Shown here piece by piece: positions 8,056-14,822 of a stretch of 20,579 nt of DNA; positions within the stretch are counted from its first letter, which is position 1, and each line of letters begins with the position of its first letter. The notes beneath the pieces are model-generated. The model saw only the letters and a list, made by a program, of their open reading frames with translations, had not been told where the DNA came from and did not search any database. A program made the position numbers and the translations under genes. Source of the DNA: Fidelibacterota bacterium (GTDB taxonomy: Bacteria; Fidelibacterota; UBA2242); assembly GCA_003527965.1 (NCBI GenBank), contig DPVY01000229.1, positions 1 to 20,579 of the forward strand, given 5' to 3'.

Positions 8056-8570
8056 GATTCGATTCCTTTGCGCGCAGATACGCCCTGGTTATAGTAATGT
8101 TTAATCTCCAGCATTTCAGTTACCAGATCGGCGGCTTTGATCAGGTCGGGGTGGGCATTGCGACCAGTGATGATCAATTCGACATTTTTTGGTTTGGAAT
8201 GAACTATTTCCAGTAATTCTTCAATGGGAAACAGCTTAAAATACACGGCGATATTGGCTTCATCGAGGATGACGATGTCGTATTTCCCCGAATTTATAAA
8301 CTTTCTGACTTCCGCCAATCCCTCCTGAGCCAGACGGATATCTGCGGGCTCCGGTCGGGAATATATAAAACATTTGCGCCCGTATTGTTTGATCTCGATC
8401 CCCGGGAGATATTGCCGAATTGCTTTTATCTCGCTATAGAGCTGCCCTTTGGCAAACTGACCGATAAAGACTTTCAGCCCGGCGCCGATTGCCCGCAGAG
8501 CGAGTCCGAATGCCGCAGTTGTTTTGCCTTTGCCGTCGCCTGTGTAAACCTGTACATATCCTTGCATCAT
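8052..8570 (-). CDS. Cob(I)yrinic acid a,c-diamide adenosyltransferase (CobA/BtuR/CobO type)
   Basis: The 172-residue protein attaches the 5'-deoxyadenosyl group of ATP to reduced corrinoids. The first strand leads into the P-loop TGDGKGKTTAAFG at 10-22; FIGQFAKGQ follows at 35-43, ILDEANIAV (Walker-B-like) at about 100-108, ITGRNAHP at about 134-141, and the family C-terminus ending HYYNQGVSARKGIES. No mitochondrial-type PduO or EutT features are present. Two ATG codons in tandem make the start ambiguous by one residue. It is divergent from the corrinoid-activator gene across 116 bp, which supports a shared corrinoid role. I saw no cobalamin riboswitch in that gap. Confidence 0.94.
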   Translation of the reverse strand: MMQGYVQVYTGDGKGKTTAAFGLALRAIGAGLKVFIGQFAKGQLYSEIKAIRQYLPGIEIKQYGRKCFIYSRPEPADIRLAQEGLAEVRKFINSGKYDIVILDEANIAVYFKLFPIEELLEIVHSKPKNVELIITGRNAHPDLIKAADLVTEMLEIKHYYNQGVSARKGIES

Positions 8571-8686
8571 TGACCCCGTTTTTTATAGTCGCGGCTAATT
8601 TAACAGTATTTTCTTCAATGAAAAACCCATTGTATTGATTTTAATAAAAAATCAGGTAACTTTGTAAAGCAGGATTTCTTACAACT

Positions 8687-10174
8687 ATGATTGATATCAA
8701 ACTTGAACCTCTCGGTAAAACTATTCGGGTCGAACATAATACCGCCCTGCAGGATGTGCTGTTCGATTATGGCATTGAATTTCCCTGCGGCGGCGACGGT
8801 ACCTGCGGAAAGTGCAAGGTTCGCATTATTGATGGCGATTTGCCGATTAATGACATTCAAAGGAGATGTTTTTCTCAGGAAGAGCTATCTAAGGGTTGGC
8901 GTTTAGCCTGTCAGTGCTTTGTTAAAGAGTCGCTTACGCTTGAATTAGCCCAGTGGGAAATGAGTATCCTGTCAGATGATTACATCTTAAAAAGTTCCGG
9001 CAGGGCAGGCTACGGTGTGGCGGTTGATCTGGGAACCACGACACTGGCGGCTCAGATGGTCGATTTACGCAGCGGGAACGTAGTGGGAGTCAGGACAGCG
9101 CTGAATCCACAGGCGCAGTATGGCGCCGATATTATGAGCCGGATCCAATATGCCTTGGCGGATAAAGGAGCACAGCGTCTTCAGCGCTTGATCCGGGTTC
9201 AATTGTTATCCATGATCCAGGAATTGATAGCAGATATGGCTCCGGCTAATCTGCAGATTGATAAAATTGTAATTGTTGGCAATACGGCAATGCACCATCT
9301 TTTTTGCGGAGTAGATATTACCCCGTTGTCAGCAGTGCCGTTTGAGCCGGAGAATGATGGCGAATTTAGCCGGGCATCCGAGGAGATTGACTGGCAACTT
9401 CCCGGCAAACCGACGGTGCTATTTTTACCCTGTTTGGGCGGATTTGTCGGAAGCGATGTGCTTGCCGGAATTGTTGCTACCGGACTCCATGAGAACGCTG
9501 AAATGACGGCGCTGGTTGACCTCGGGACAAATGGCGAAGTGGTAGTAGGTAACCGGGACAGGATCCTTTGTGCCTCGACCGCCGCCGGTCCGGCTTTTGA
9601 AGGCGCTAAAATTTCCATGGGGATGCGTGCCGCGACGGGAGCCATATCCAGAATAAAGCTGGAAAACAGGCAAATGATCAATCATGTTATTGGTGGCGGC
9701 AGCCCGCAAGGAATCTGTGGCAGCGGTCTGGTTGACGCCGTTGCATGCAGCCTCGATTTGGGATTAATCGATAAAACCGGGAAGATTACACATCCGGATC
9801 CGGTAATTAAAATCGGCGATATGATTAAAATTACCCAACAGGATATTCGGGAATTGCAATTAGCCAAAGGAGCGATCGCCGCCGGATTTGATATTTTAAT
9901 CCGGCGTCTGGGAATATTAAAAAAGGATATCGGGAAGGTTTTTATCGCCGGTGCTTTTGGCAACTATATCAATGTCGGGAACGCTGTGAAAATCGGATTG
10001 CTTGATTTTGATCATCAAAGGATAATACAAACAGGAAATACTGCGCTGCGAGGTGCTAAAATGGCGTTATACGGTTCTTCAGATTATCGATTCATTATTG
10101 AAAAGTGCGCTCATGTACCACTTGCCGGTGATGAGCAGTTCATGGAAGCATTTGTTGATAACATGCCCTTTTAA
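8687..10174 (+). CDS. Ferredoxin-ASKHA reductive activator of corrinoid proteins (RACo-like, DUF4445)
   Basis: The 495-residue protein has an N-terminal [2Fe-2S] ferredoxin domain (about 1-90) with C34, C40 and C43 in PCGGDGTCGKC and C75 in RLACQC, followed by an ASKHA ATPase region from about 108. GVAVDLGTTTLAAQ (110-123) and VDLGTNGE (277-284) are the two nucleotide-phosphate motifs; GNTAMHHL (198-205) and AGAFGNYI (421-428) are also typical. Proteins of this build use ATP to drive reduction of an inactive Co(II) corrinoid protein to Co(I). It seems shorter than RACo, as if the linker and middle regions were reduced. No corrinoid protein or methyltransferase partner is in the window, so the target is unknown. 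Confidence 0.9.
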   Translation: MIDIKLEPLGKTIRVEHNTALQDVLFDYGIEFPCGGDGTCGKCKVRIIDGDLPINDIQRRCFSQEELSKGWRLACQCFVKESLTLELAQWEMSILSDDYILKSSGRAGYGVAVDLGTTTLAAQMVDLRSGNVVGVRTALNPQAQYGADIMSRIQYALADKGAQRLQRLIRVQLLSMIQELIADMAPANLQIDKIVIVGNTAMHHLFCGVDITPLSAVPFEPENDGEFSRASEEIDWQLPGKPTVLFLPCLGGFVGSDVLAGIVATGLHENAEMTALVDLGTNGEVVVGNRDRILCASTAAGPAFEGAKISMGMRAATGAISRIKLENRQMINHVIGGGSPQGICGSGLVDAVACSLDLGLIDKTGKITHPDPVIKIGDMIKITQQDIRELQLAKGAIAAGFDILIRRLGILKKDIGKVFIAGAFGNYINVGNAVKIGLLDFDHQRIIQTGNTALRGAKMALYGSSDYRFIIEKCAHVPLAGDEQFMEAFVDNMPF

Positions 10175-10221
10175 CGATTAATAACCGAAATGTAATTCAA
10201 ATTTAAATGAAGATTCCGTAC

Positions 10222-10279
10222 TTGCATTTTATCGTTTGTTGCTCTAAAATTAATTATGTAAAAATCATTTTTAAGGAGG
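10222..10279 (+). promoter_or_regulatory. Promoter and strong ribosome site for the 10288 operon
   Basis: TTGCAT (10222-10227) and TAAAAT (10245-10250) are exactly 17 bp apart. A full AAGGAGG follows at 10273-10279, 8 bp before the ATG at 10288. This is the most canonical ribosome site in the window and shows that the host uses classical Shine-Dalgarno initiation at least here. Confidence 0.65.
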
Positions 10280-10287
10280 GCTAAATT

Positions 10288-10581
10288 ATGTCACTAACAT
10301 TTGATTTAAGTTTTGCGGTGAATCTGTTGCTGTGCGTTCTCATTCTTATCCTTGGTATCCGGGCATTTAAGCTCGGTAAAGGGAAAATGCCGCTTTTGTT
10401 GGGGATCGCTTTTGGACTTTTCGGGCTTTCGCATTTGGCCAATCTGTTAGGTTTGCATGATTCGCTATCCAAGGTCTTGCTTATAATGCGTATTTTTGCA
10501 TATCTGCTGGTTGTCTATATCCAGTATCAGATCGCGACAACCCCACAGAAAAAGCAAGAGGAAAAACCAGCCGAAAATTAA
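10288..10581 (+). CDS. Small three-helix membrane protein of unknown function
   Basis: The 97-residue protein has three predicted transmembrane helices at about 8-25, 34-55 and 61-82, separated by short loops with basic residues (KLGKGK between helices 1 and 2). It ends in a charged tail rich in Lys, Glu and Pro. Helix 2 contains GIAFGLFGLSHLANLLGL, with His and Asn inside the membrane, which may be functional. I recognise no named family. A near-consensus promoter and AAGGAGG precede the ATG. The GNAT gene starts 2 bp after its stop, so it is the first gene of a three-gene operon. Confidence 0.85.
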   Translation: MSLTFDLSFAVNLLLCVLILILGIRAFKLGKGKMPLLLGIAFGLFGLSHLANLLGLHDSLSKVLLIMRIFAYLLVVYIQYQIATTPQKKQEEKPAEN

Positions 10582-10583
10582 GA

Positions 10584-11657
10584 GTGATCATCCGTAAAGC
10601 GACACAGGCGGATAATCGGGCACTTCTTGAATTATCCAGGCAGGCTCCCATGGCTGCGAAACTGGTGGTCAATATCGCTCGCTCGCCGGACTATTTCACT
10701 CTCGCCGGTTTACAGGGGAATGACCCGACGGTATTCATTGCTGAAAAAGAAGGGAAGTTAATCGGGGCTGTCGGTATATCTTTCCGGGATGTTTATTTTA
10801 AAGGTGAAAAGATCCGGATCGGCTATATCGGCGGCATTAAAATCGATCATAGCTGTGGTAATTCATTTGTGGCGTTTCGGCTGATGAAACACGTTGCTGA
10901 GTATTTATCCAACACTCCGATAAAATTTGGCGTTATTCTGGTTATGGGAGAAAATCGGGCGATGAATGCGTTGCTGTCGGGACGCGCCGGAATTCCGTCC
11001 TTTGACCGGATTGCCGGGTATAGGATTAAATATCTGTTTCCTTTCCGATTTCAGCGGTCTTCCCACGATTATACTTGCCGTCAAGCCACCCGGTCTGATA
11101 TTCCCCGCTTGAGTGAACTATTCCGGCGGTTTTATGAAAATTATGAGTTAGCGCCGCAGTGGAATGATGAATATTTACTTTCGCTTTACAAAGAGCCGGA
11201 CTATAAGCTGGAAAATACATGGTTAGTCACAGACGGTAAAAAGATTTTTGCCGTAGTTGCCTTGTGGGATCAGTCGCGGTTTAAGAACACAGTTGTAAAC
11301 CGCTATGCCGGTAAGTATTCACTCTTGTATAATGTCCTGAGACCATTCGGGCTGCTGCCACCGGCAGGTCGGTCGTTATCGGAAATCTGCATGCGCCACC
11401 TGGTTTTCGATGAAAAGTATCCCGATATGGCAAGATATTTAATAAAATGGATAATAAGGCATCAGACAAGAGAATACCGGTTTGTACGATTCGGGTTTTT
11501 ATCGGGCACCCCTCACGAACAGATAATCTCAAAATTTTGCGGCATATCAATTCCAGTCAATCTGTATTGCGCGTTCAGACACAACGACCCTGATCGGGAG
11601 CTGATGGTGAATCATTTACAGCAATCACTTATCTGGGAGGACCTGTCATTACATTAA
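10584..11657 (+). CDS. Tandem GNAT-type N-acetyltransferase protein
   Basis: The 357-residue protein appears to have two GNAT-like halves. Each begins with the same fold opening: IIRKATQADNRALLEL at 2-17 and CRQATRSDIPRLSELF at 165-180. The first half then has the strands VFIAEKEGKLIGAVGISF (50-67) and GYIGGIKIDHSCGNS (80-94), with a degenerate acetyl-CoA loop lacking the usual GxGxG/A. One half may therefore be structural. The substrate is unknown. Translation starts at GTG 10584, only 2 bp after the previous stop and with no good ribosome site of its own, which points to coupling. Its last codons overlap the lipid kinase by 10 bp if that starts at ATT 11648. Confidence 0.8.
   Translation: MIIRKATQADNRALLELSRQAPMAAKLVVNIARSPDYFTLAGLQGNDPTVFIAEKEGKLIGAVGISFRDVYFKGEKIRIGYIGGIKIDHSCGNSFVAFRLMKHVAEYLSNTPIKFGVILVMGENRAMNALLSGRAGIPSFDRIAGYRIKYLFPFRFQRSSHDYTCRQATRSDIPRLSELFRRFYENYELAPQWNDEYLLSLYKEPDYKLENTWLVTDGKKIFAVVALWDQSRFKNTVVNRYAGKYSLLYNVLRPFGLLPPAGRSLSEICMRHLVFDEKYPDMARYLIKWIIRHQTREYRFVRFGFLSGTPHEQIISKFCGISIPVNLYCAFRHNDPDRELMVNHLQQSLIWEDLSLH
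11635..11650 (+). promoter_or_regulatory. Ribosome site GGGAGG with ATT start codon
   Basis: GGGAGG at 11635-11640 is followed after 7 nt by ATT at 11648-11650, in frame with the lipid kinase. No ATG, GTG or TTG lies in this frame between the upstream in-frame stop (TGA at 11591) and TTG at 11813, and the TTG would remove the conserved N-terminal strand. Confidence 0.5.
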
Positions 11658-12601
11658 AACAAATAACCCCGAATGAATTATTTTTTATCACTAATATACT
11701 GGCAGGCGGCGGGAAAGCCCGCAAACGCTGGGATACATTTTCGGAACAGCTGACCGGTAGAAATTATCGTATCAATTGCCGGCTTACCGAACACCGGGGG
11801 CATGCCGTCGAATTGGCGCGGCAGGCTGTGGCAGAAGGCGTCAAACGGATTTATGTGTTTGGCGGTGACGGAACCCTGAATGAGGCCTTAAATGGAGTAA
11901 TTGAAAATGATGTCCTTCTTGATCCCGATATTGAACTTGCATTTCTGAGTGCCGGCAGCAGCTGCGATGTGGAAAAAATGTTTCCGGAAAAACTGGATCT
12001 GATTGACCGGATCGAATCGGAGCGATCTTATTTGGTTGATGTTTGTAGAGTCGCCTGTTGCGATGATTGGGGAAATCCCATTGTGCGCTATTTTCTGGTA
12101 AATTCCAGTATCGGCGTGATCAGTCAGTCGATTGACTATTTCAATCAAAAAAAACCGTTCATGTCCTTTCTAAAAAGACTGAATATTGACGTCGCTGCCA
12201 TTTATGCAGGGTTAATAAATATTTTCCAGTTTGATAATTTTTCCGCCGATATTACCATTGACCAGACCGAACATCTCAGCCGCTCTCTGAAAAATTTGAC
12301 GGTGTTCAAATGCTCTTATTTTGGCGGCGGCATGAATTACGGCGTGGAATCGGGATATGACGATGGCAAACTGCATGTCGCCCTGATAAATAAAATGGGT
12401 CGATTAAAGACACTGAGCTATATTCCGTCACTTTATTCCGGTTCGGTTTTTAAAAAAGCCAATGCAGAATATCATCTGGGATATCGGGTAACATTATCCG
12501 GGGAAAATATTTCTGTTGTGGTCGAAACCGATGGTGAAATTATCGGCTACCCGCCCTGTGAATACTCTCTATTGCCTAAATTCATCAAAATCATCATATA
12601 G
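11648..12601 (+). CDS. Diacylglycerol-kinase-family lipid kinase (YegS/LcbK-like), probable ATT start
   Basis: Read from ATT 11648 the protein has 317 residues, the normal size for YegS/LcbK-type lipid kinases, which phosphorylate diacylglycerol or sphingoid-type lipids at the membrane. The N-terminal strand and loop ELFFITNILAGGGKARKRW (about 10-28) and the nucleotide motif FGGDGTLNEAL (71-81) are diagnostic. The later GTxND-type motif reads AGSSCD (102-107), with Cys for the usual Asn or Ser. The C-terminal beta-rich domain includes FGGGMNYGVESGYDDGKLHV, the family product-side signature, and a final VVVETDGEIIGYPPCEYSL segment. TTG at 11813 would delete 55 residues including the first motif, so it is rejected. 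It ends the operon that starts at 10288. Confidence 0.85.
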   Translation: MTLKQITPNELFFITNILAGGGKARKRWDTFSEQLTGRNYRINCRLTEHRGHAVELARQAVAEGVKRIYVFGGDGTLNEALNGVIENDVLLDPDIELAFLSAGSSCDVEKMFPEKLDLIDRIESERSYLVDVCRVACCDDWGNPIVRYFLVNSSIGVISQSIDYFNQKKPFMSFLKRLNIDVAAIYAGLINIFQFDNFSADITIDQTEHLSRSLKNLTVFKCSYFGGGMNYGVESGYDDGKLHVALINKMGRLKTLSYIPSLYSGSVFKKANAEYHLGYRVTLSGENISVVVETDGEIIGYPPCEYSLLPKFIKIII

Positions 12602-12968
12602 GGTTCACCCACAAATCTGTTTCCCACGGGAATTTCCCCCAGGCGTTTCAAGACCAGCTCAGGAGGTGTGGGTAAAATTATAGAATCTTTTTTTACCACA
12701 GATAAACACAGATTTTTGTAGTTTTATAGGTCTTGAAAAATAATCCATGGCAATTTGCAAAATCATTATGACTCTAAAAGCGGCACAGATTCTATAAAAG
12801 TATTTGGGAATTCAACCTATACGTTGGATGTTTTTAAAAAAACGATATTTCTGAACAGTCACAAACTAATGATTACAATAGAAAGTAATACATCAAAAAA
12901 AAGATTGAAATACAACTTCACGATTCTAAATTACATAGTAATTAATTTGAATTAAATAGAGTATTATT
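12602..12968 (+). other. Gene-free spacer with short repeats
   Basis: I see no convincing gene in these 367 bp. The first part is relatively G+C-rich, with small inverted repeats (ACCCACA 12607-12613 with TGTGGGT 12667-12673). The minus strand is stop-free across 12602-12710 and could be read as part of a degraded coding sequence, but I recognise no family. The second part is very A+T-rich. A weak promoter-like pair, TTGAAA (12905-12910) and TAAATT (12927-12932), 16 bp apart, lies before the gene at 12969, which has no strong ribosome site. A 66-codon frame from TTG 12755 looks like chance. Confidence 0.6.
12678..12797. repeat. 11-bp perfect inverted repeat around CACAGAT repeats
   Basis: TTATAGAATCT (12678-12688) and AGATTCTATAA (12787-12797) are perfect inverted copies flanking 98 bp. 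Inside, CACAGAT occurs at 12697-12703 and 12707-12713, and again at 12784-12790 overlapping the right arm. The ACCACAGATAAACACAGAT string resembles an extragenic repeat that I recall from many environmental genomes. No clear target duplication is seen. It may be a small remnant element or chance in A+T-rich DNA. Confidence 0.4.
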
Positions 12969-14723
12969 ATGAGTAAATTTCCCTCCAAAATAATTGAAAA
13001 CAAAATAATTATTGGCGTAAAGGGCCGGGTGGCGGAAAGCATAAAAGAGCTTTTTGAGAGCGATCTCTTCAAAAATCTGCTGAGACGATTTTTAGACCGG
13101 CTGATTAAAAAGCAGTCTCCGCTGCTGGGCATTTTCGGCAAGGAAGATATCACCGCAGCAGACAGAGATCTGCTGTACCAGACGCTATATTACCTCGCAA
13201 AACTGGAGTCGGCGCTGGTTCCGGGTGTTGTAAAGGGTTCGGAGCGGTTTTTTCGGGATCAGGCTTTGTTAAACGAGTTCGTGGAGCAGTTGTATAATTA
13301 CTGGCGCAGTTTTGATCGTTTCATTATCTGTGATTCCGCCGGTGACAGCCTGGATAAACGTCCCTACCGGACTTTTAATGCAACCGTCGAGCGTCTGATG
13401 CACCTGGTTCTGCAGGCTTACCGTGACATTCAGGAGAATATCACGTCTAAGCATCCCCGGGTATATCGCCAGGTCCATGCCGGTGCGGAAGTAGCGATAA
13501 TTGCCGTGCCACCGGGGAAATCCATTTTTCAAAAGGAATATAAATTCCTGAACGAAATATCGGTCATTCGGCAGGTGCTTCTCTATCCGCCGCTGATCCT
13601 GAAACCGCCGATGAACAAACGCAAAGGCGCTTTCGTTGAAGTCGATCAAAATCCCATGTCTTATGTGAAAATAGATCAGCGGGAATGGCTCTGCTTCCCG
13701 GCAAAAGTCGGTTCGTTGATTATTTTTGTCTATTTTCACGAATCTTTTTATGAGTTGGGATTTGCTCTCAGTAATCTTTTTGAATTGGCTGCCGACGATG
13801 ATCTGAATAATCCGCCGGACGGTGTTTTTCTCTATGGTGTTGACGGCACTCAACTTCAGCGGTTTGGGGAATTCCCGACGGTTTTTTATGAAGACAGGGC
13901 AAACGACATGTTTGTCGGCGCCATCCCAAGGGGTGATGAATTCGGATACTTCGGTTATACGAAAAAAATGATCCTGACGCTCCATAATCTCCAGGTTATG
14001 AAAAAAGGCAATTTACCATTTCATGGTGCTTTGGTACAGGTTTTATTGAAGAATAATCATCAGGCGAATGTCTTGTTGGTTGGCGATTCCGGCGCCGGAA
14101 AATCGGAAACCCTGGAAGCATTGCGAAAACTGGGTAACGAGCAGATTAAGGAACTAACTGTTATCGCCGATGATATGGGTTCCATAAATATCAACGATCA
14201 GGATAATATCGTCGCCTACGGGACTGAAATCGGCGCTTTTCTGCGTCTCGACGATCTGCACCCCGGCTATGCCTTTGGACAGCTGGACCGTGCGATTATC
14301 ATGAGCGCCGGACAAACCAACGCCAGGATAGTTCTGCCGGTCACAACTCATGAAAACACTGTCAGGGGCGTGCCGGTTGATTATGCCTTTTATGCAAATA
14401 ATTATGAGAATGTTGATTCGGAGCATCCGGTCATCGAACGGTTTGAATCTCCCGCAGATGCTTACAGAGTATTTCGAGAAGGAACGGTAATGAGCAAAGG
14501 TACAACTACCACAACAGGGCTTGTTCATAACTATTTCGCCAATATATTCGGACCCGTTCAGCGTAAAAAGCAACACGATGAGATCGCCCGAAGATTTTTT
14601 GATAGATTTTTCGAAAATGGGATATTCGTCGGACAGTTAAGAACCCGGTTGGGCGTCGGTGGTTTTGAGGCAGAGGGACCGAAAGCGGCGGCGGAAGAGC
14701 TGCTGAATTTGCTCATGAATTAA
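12969..14723 (+). CDS. Large protein with HPr-kinase/PEPCK-type P-loop domain, function unknown
   Basis: The 584-residue protein has a long N-terminal region (1-340) that I do not recognise, with no membrane helices, then a nucleotide-binding domain. That part has PFHGALVQV (350-358), LLVGDSGAGKSETLEAL (369-385) and VIADD (398-402), spaced as in HPr kinase/phosphorylase: HG before the P-loop, GDSGxGKSE, then ADD for Mg2+. A later run MSKGTTTTTGLVHNYFANIFGP (from 508) resembles the C-terminal part of ATP-dependent PEP carboxykinase, which shares the fold. At more than 500 residues it is much longer than HPrK (about 310). No HPr or PTS gene is near. ATG 12969 has no strong ribosome site. It converges with the nuclease gene. 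Confidence 0.75.
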   Translation: MSKFPSKIIENKIIIGVKGRVAESIKELFESDLFKNLLRRFLDRLIKKQSPLLGIFGKEDITAADRDLLYQTLYYLAKLESALVPGVVKGSERFFRDQALLNEFVEQLYNYWRSFDRFIICDSAGDSLDKRPYRTFNATVERLMHLVLQAYRDIQENITSKHPRVYRQVHAGAEVAIIAVPPGKSIFQKEYKFLNEISVIRQVLLYPPLILKPPMNKRKGAFVEVDQNPMSYVKIDQREWLCFPAKVGSLIIFVYFHESFYELGFALSNLFELAADDDLNNPPDGVFLYGVDGTQLQRFGEFPTVFYEDRANDMFVGAIPRGDEFGYFGYTKKMILTLHNLQVMKKGNLPFHGALVQVLLKNNHQANVLLVGDSGAGKSETLEALRKLGNEQIKELTVIADDMGSININDQDNIVAYGTEIGAFLRLDDLHPGYAFGQLDRAIIMSAGQTNARIVLPVTTHENTVRGVPVDYAFYANNYENVDSEHPVIERFESPADAYRVFREGTVMSKGTTTTTGLVHNYFANIFGPVQRKKQHDEIARRFFDRFFENGIFVGQLRTRLGVGGFEAEGPKAAAEELLNLLMN

Positions 14724-14822
14724 GCCGGATCGGAATTTTATTAAATTGATATTAATTATTGTCGATTTTCTATAATGAAATCAGCCTGTGCGAATTGCAA
14801 ATGTATATGGCTTTTGCGGTGG
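14724..14822. other. Convergent junction between host-like DNA and the A+T-rich defence locus
   Basis: This 99-bp gap separates the plus-strand P-loop gene from the minus-strand nuclease gene. It has no gene, no strong terminator hairpin and no obvious direct repeat marking an integration site. TTGATA and TATAAT boxes occur on the plus strand but are 19 bp apart with no gene downstream. Base composition falls clearly to the right of it. Confidence 0.55.

Noticed and set aside
8571..8686. Cobalamin riboswitch between the corrinoid genes
   Set aside because: The gap is only 116 bp and A+T-rich and has no B12-box-like sequence that I could find.
9199..9963. Long minus-strand frames under the corrinoid activator gene
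   Set aside because: They are shadows of a gene with unmistakable ferredoxin and ASKHA motifs.
11813..12601. TTG 11813 as start of the lipid kinase
   Set aside because: It would remove the conserved N-terminal strand and glycine-rich loop that are encoded in frame upstream.
12607..12695. Terminator after the lipid kinase
   Set aside because: The 7-bp arms enclose a loop of 53 nt and the T-run starts 15 nt after the second arm, which is not a normal intrinsic terminator.
12755..12955. 66-codon frame from TTG in the spacer
   Set aside because: Low complexity, A+T-rich, poor start, no ribosome site and no recognisable features.
14746..14777. Plus-strand TTGATA/TATAAT promoter in the junction
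   Set aside because: The spacing is 19 bp and there is no plus-strand gene downstream; chance is likely in A+T-rich DNA.
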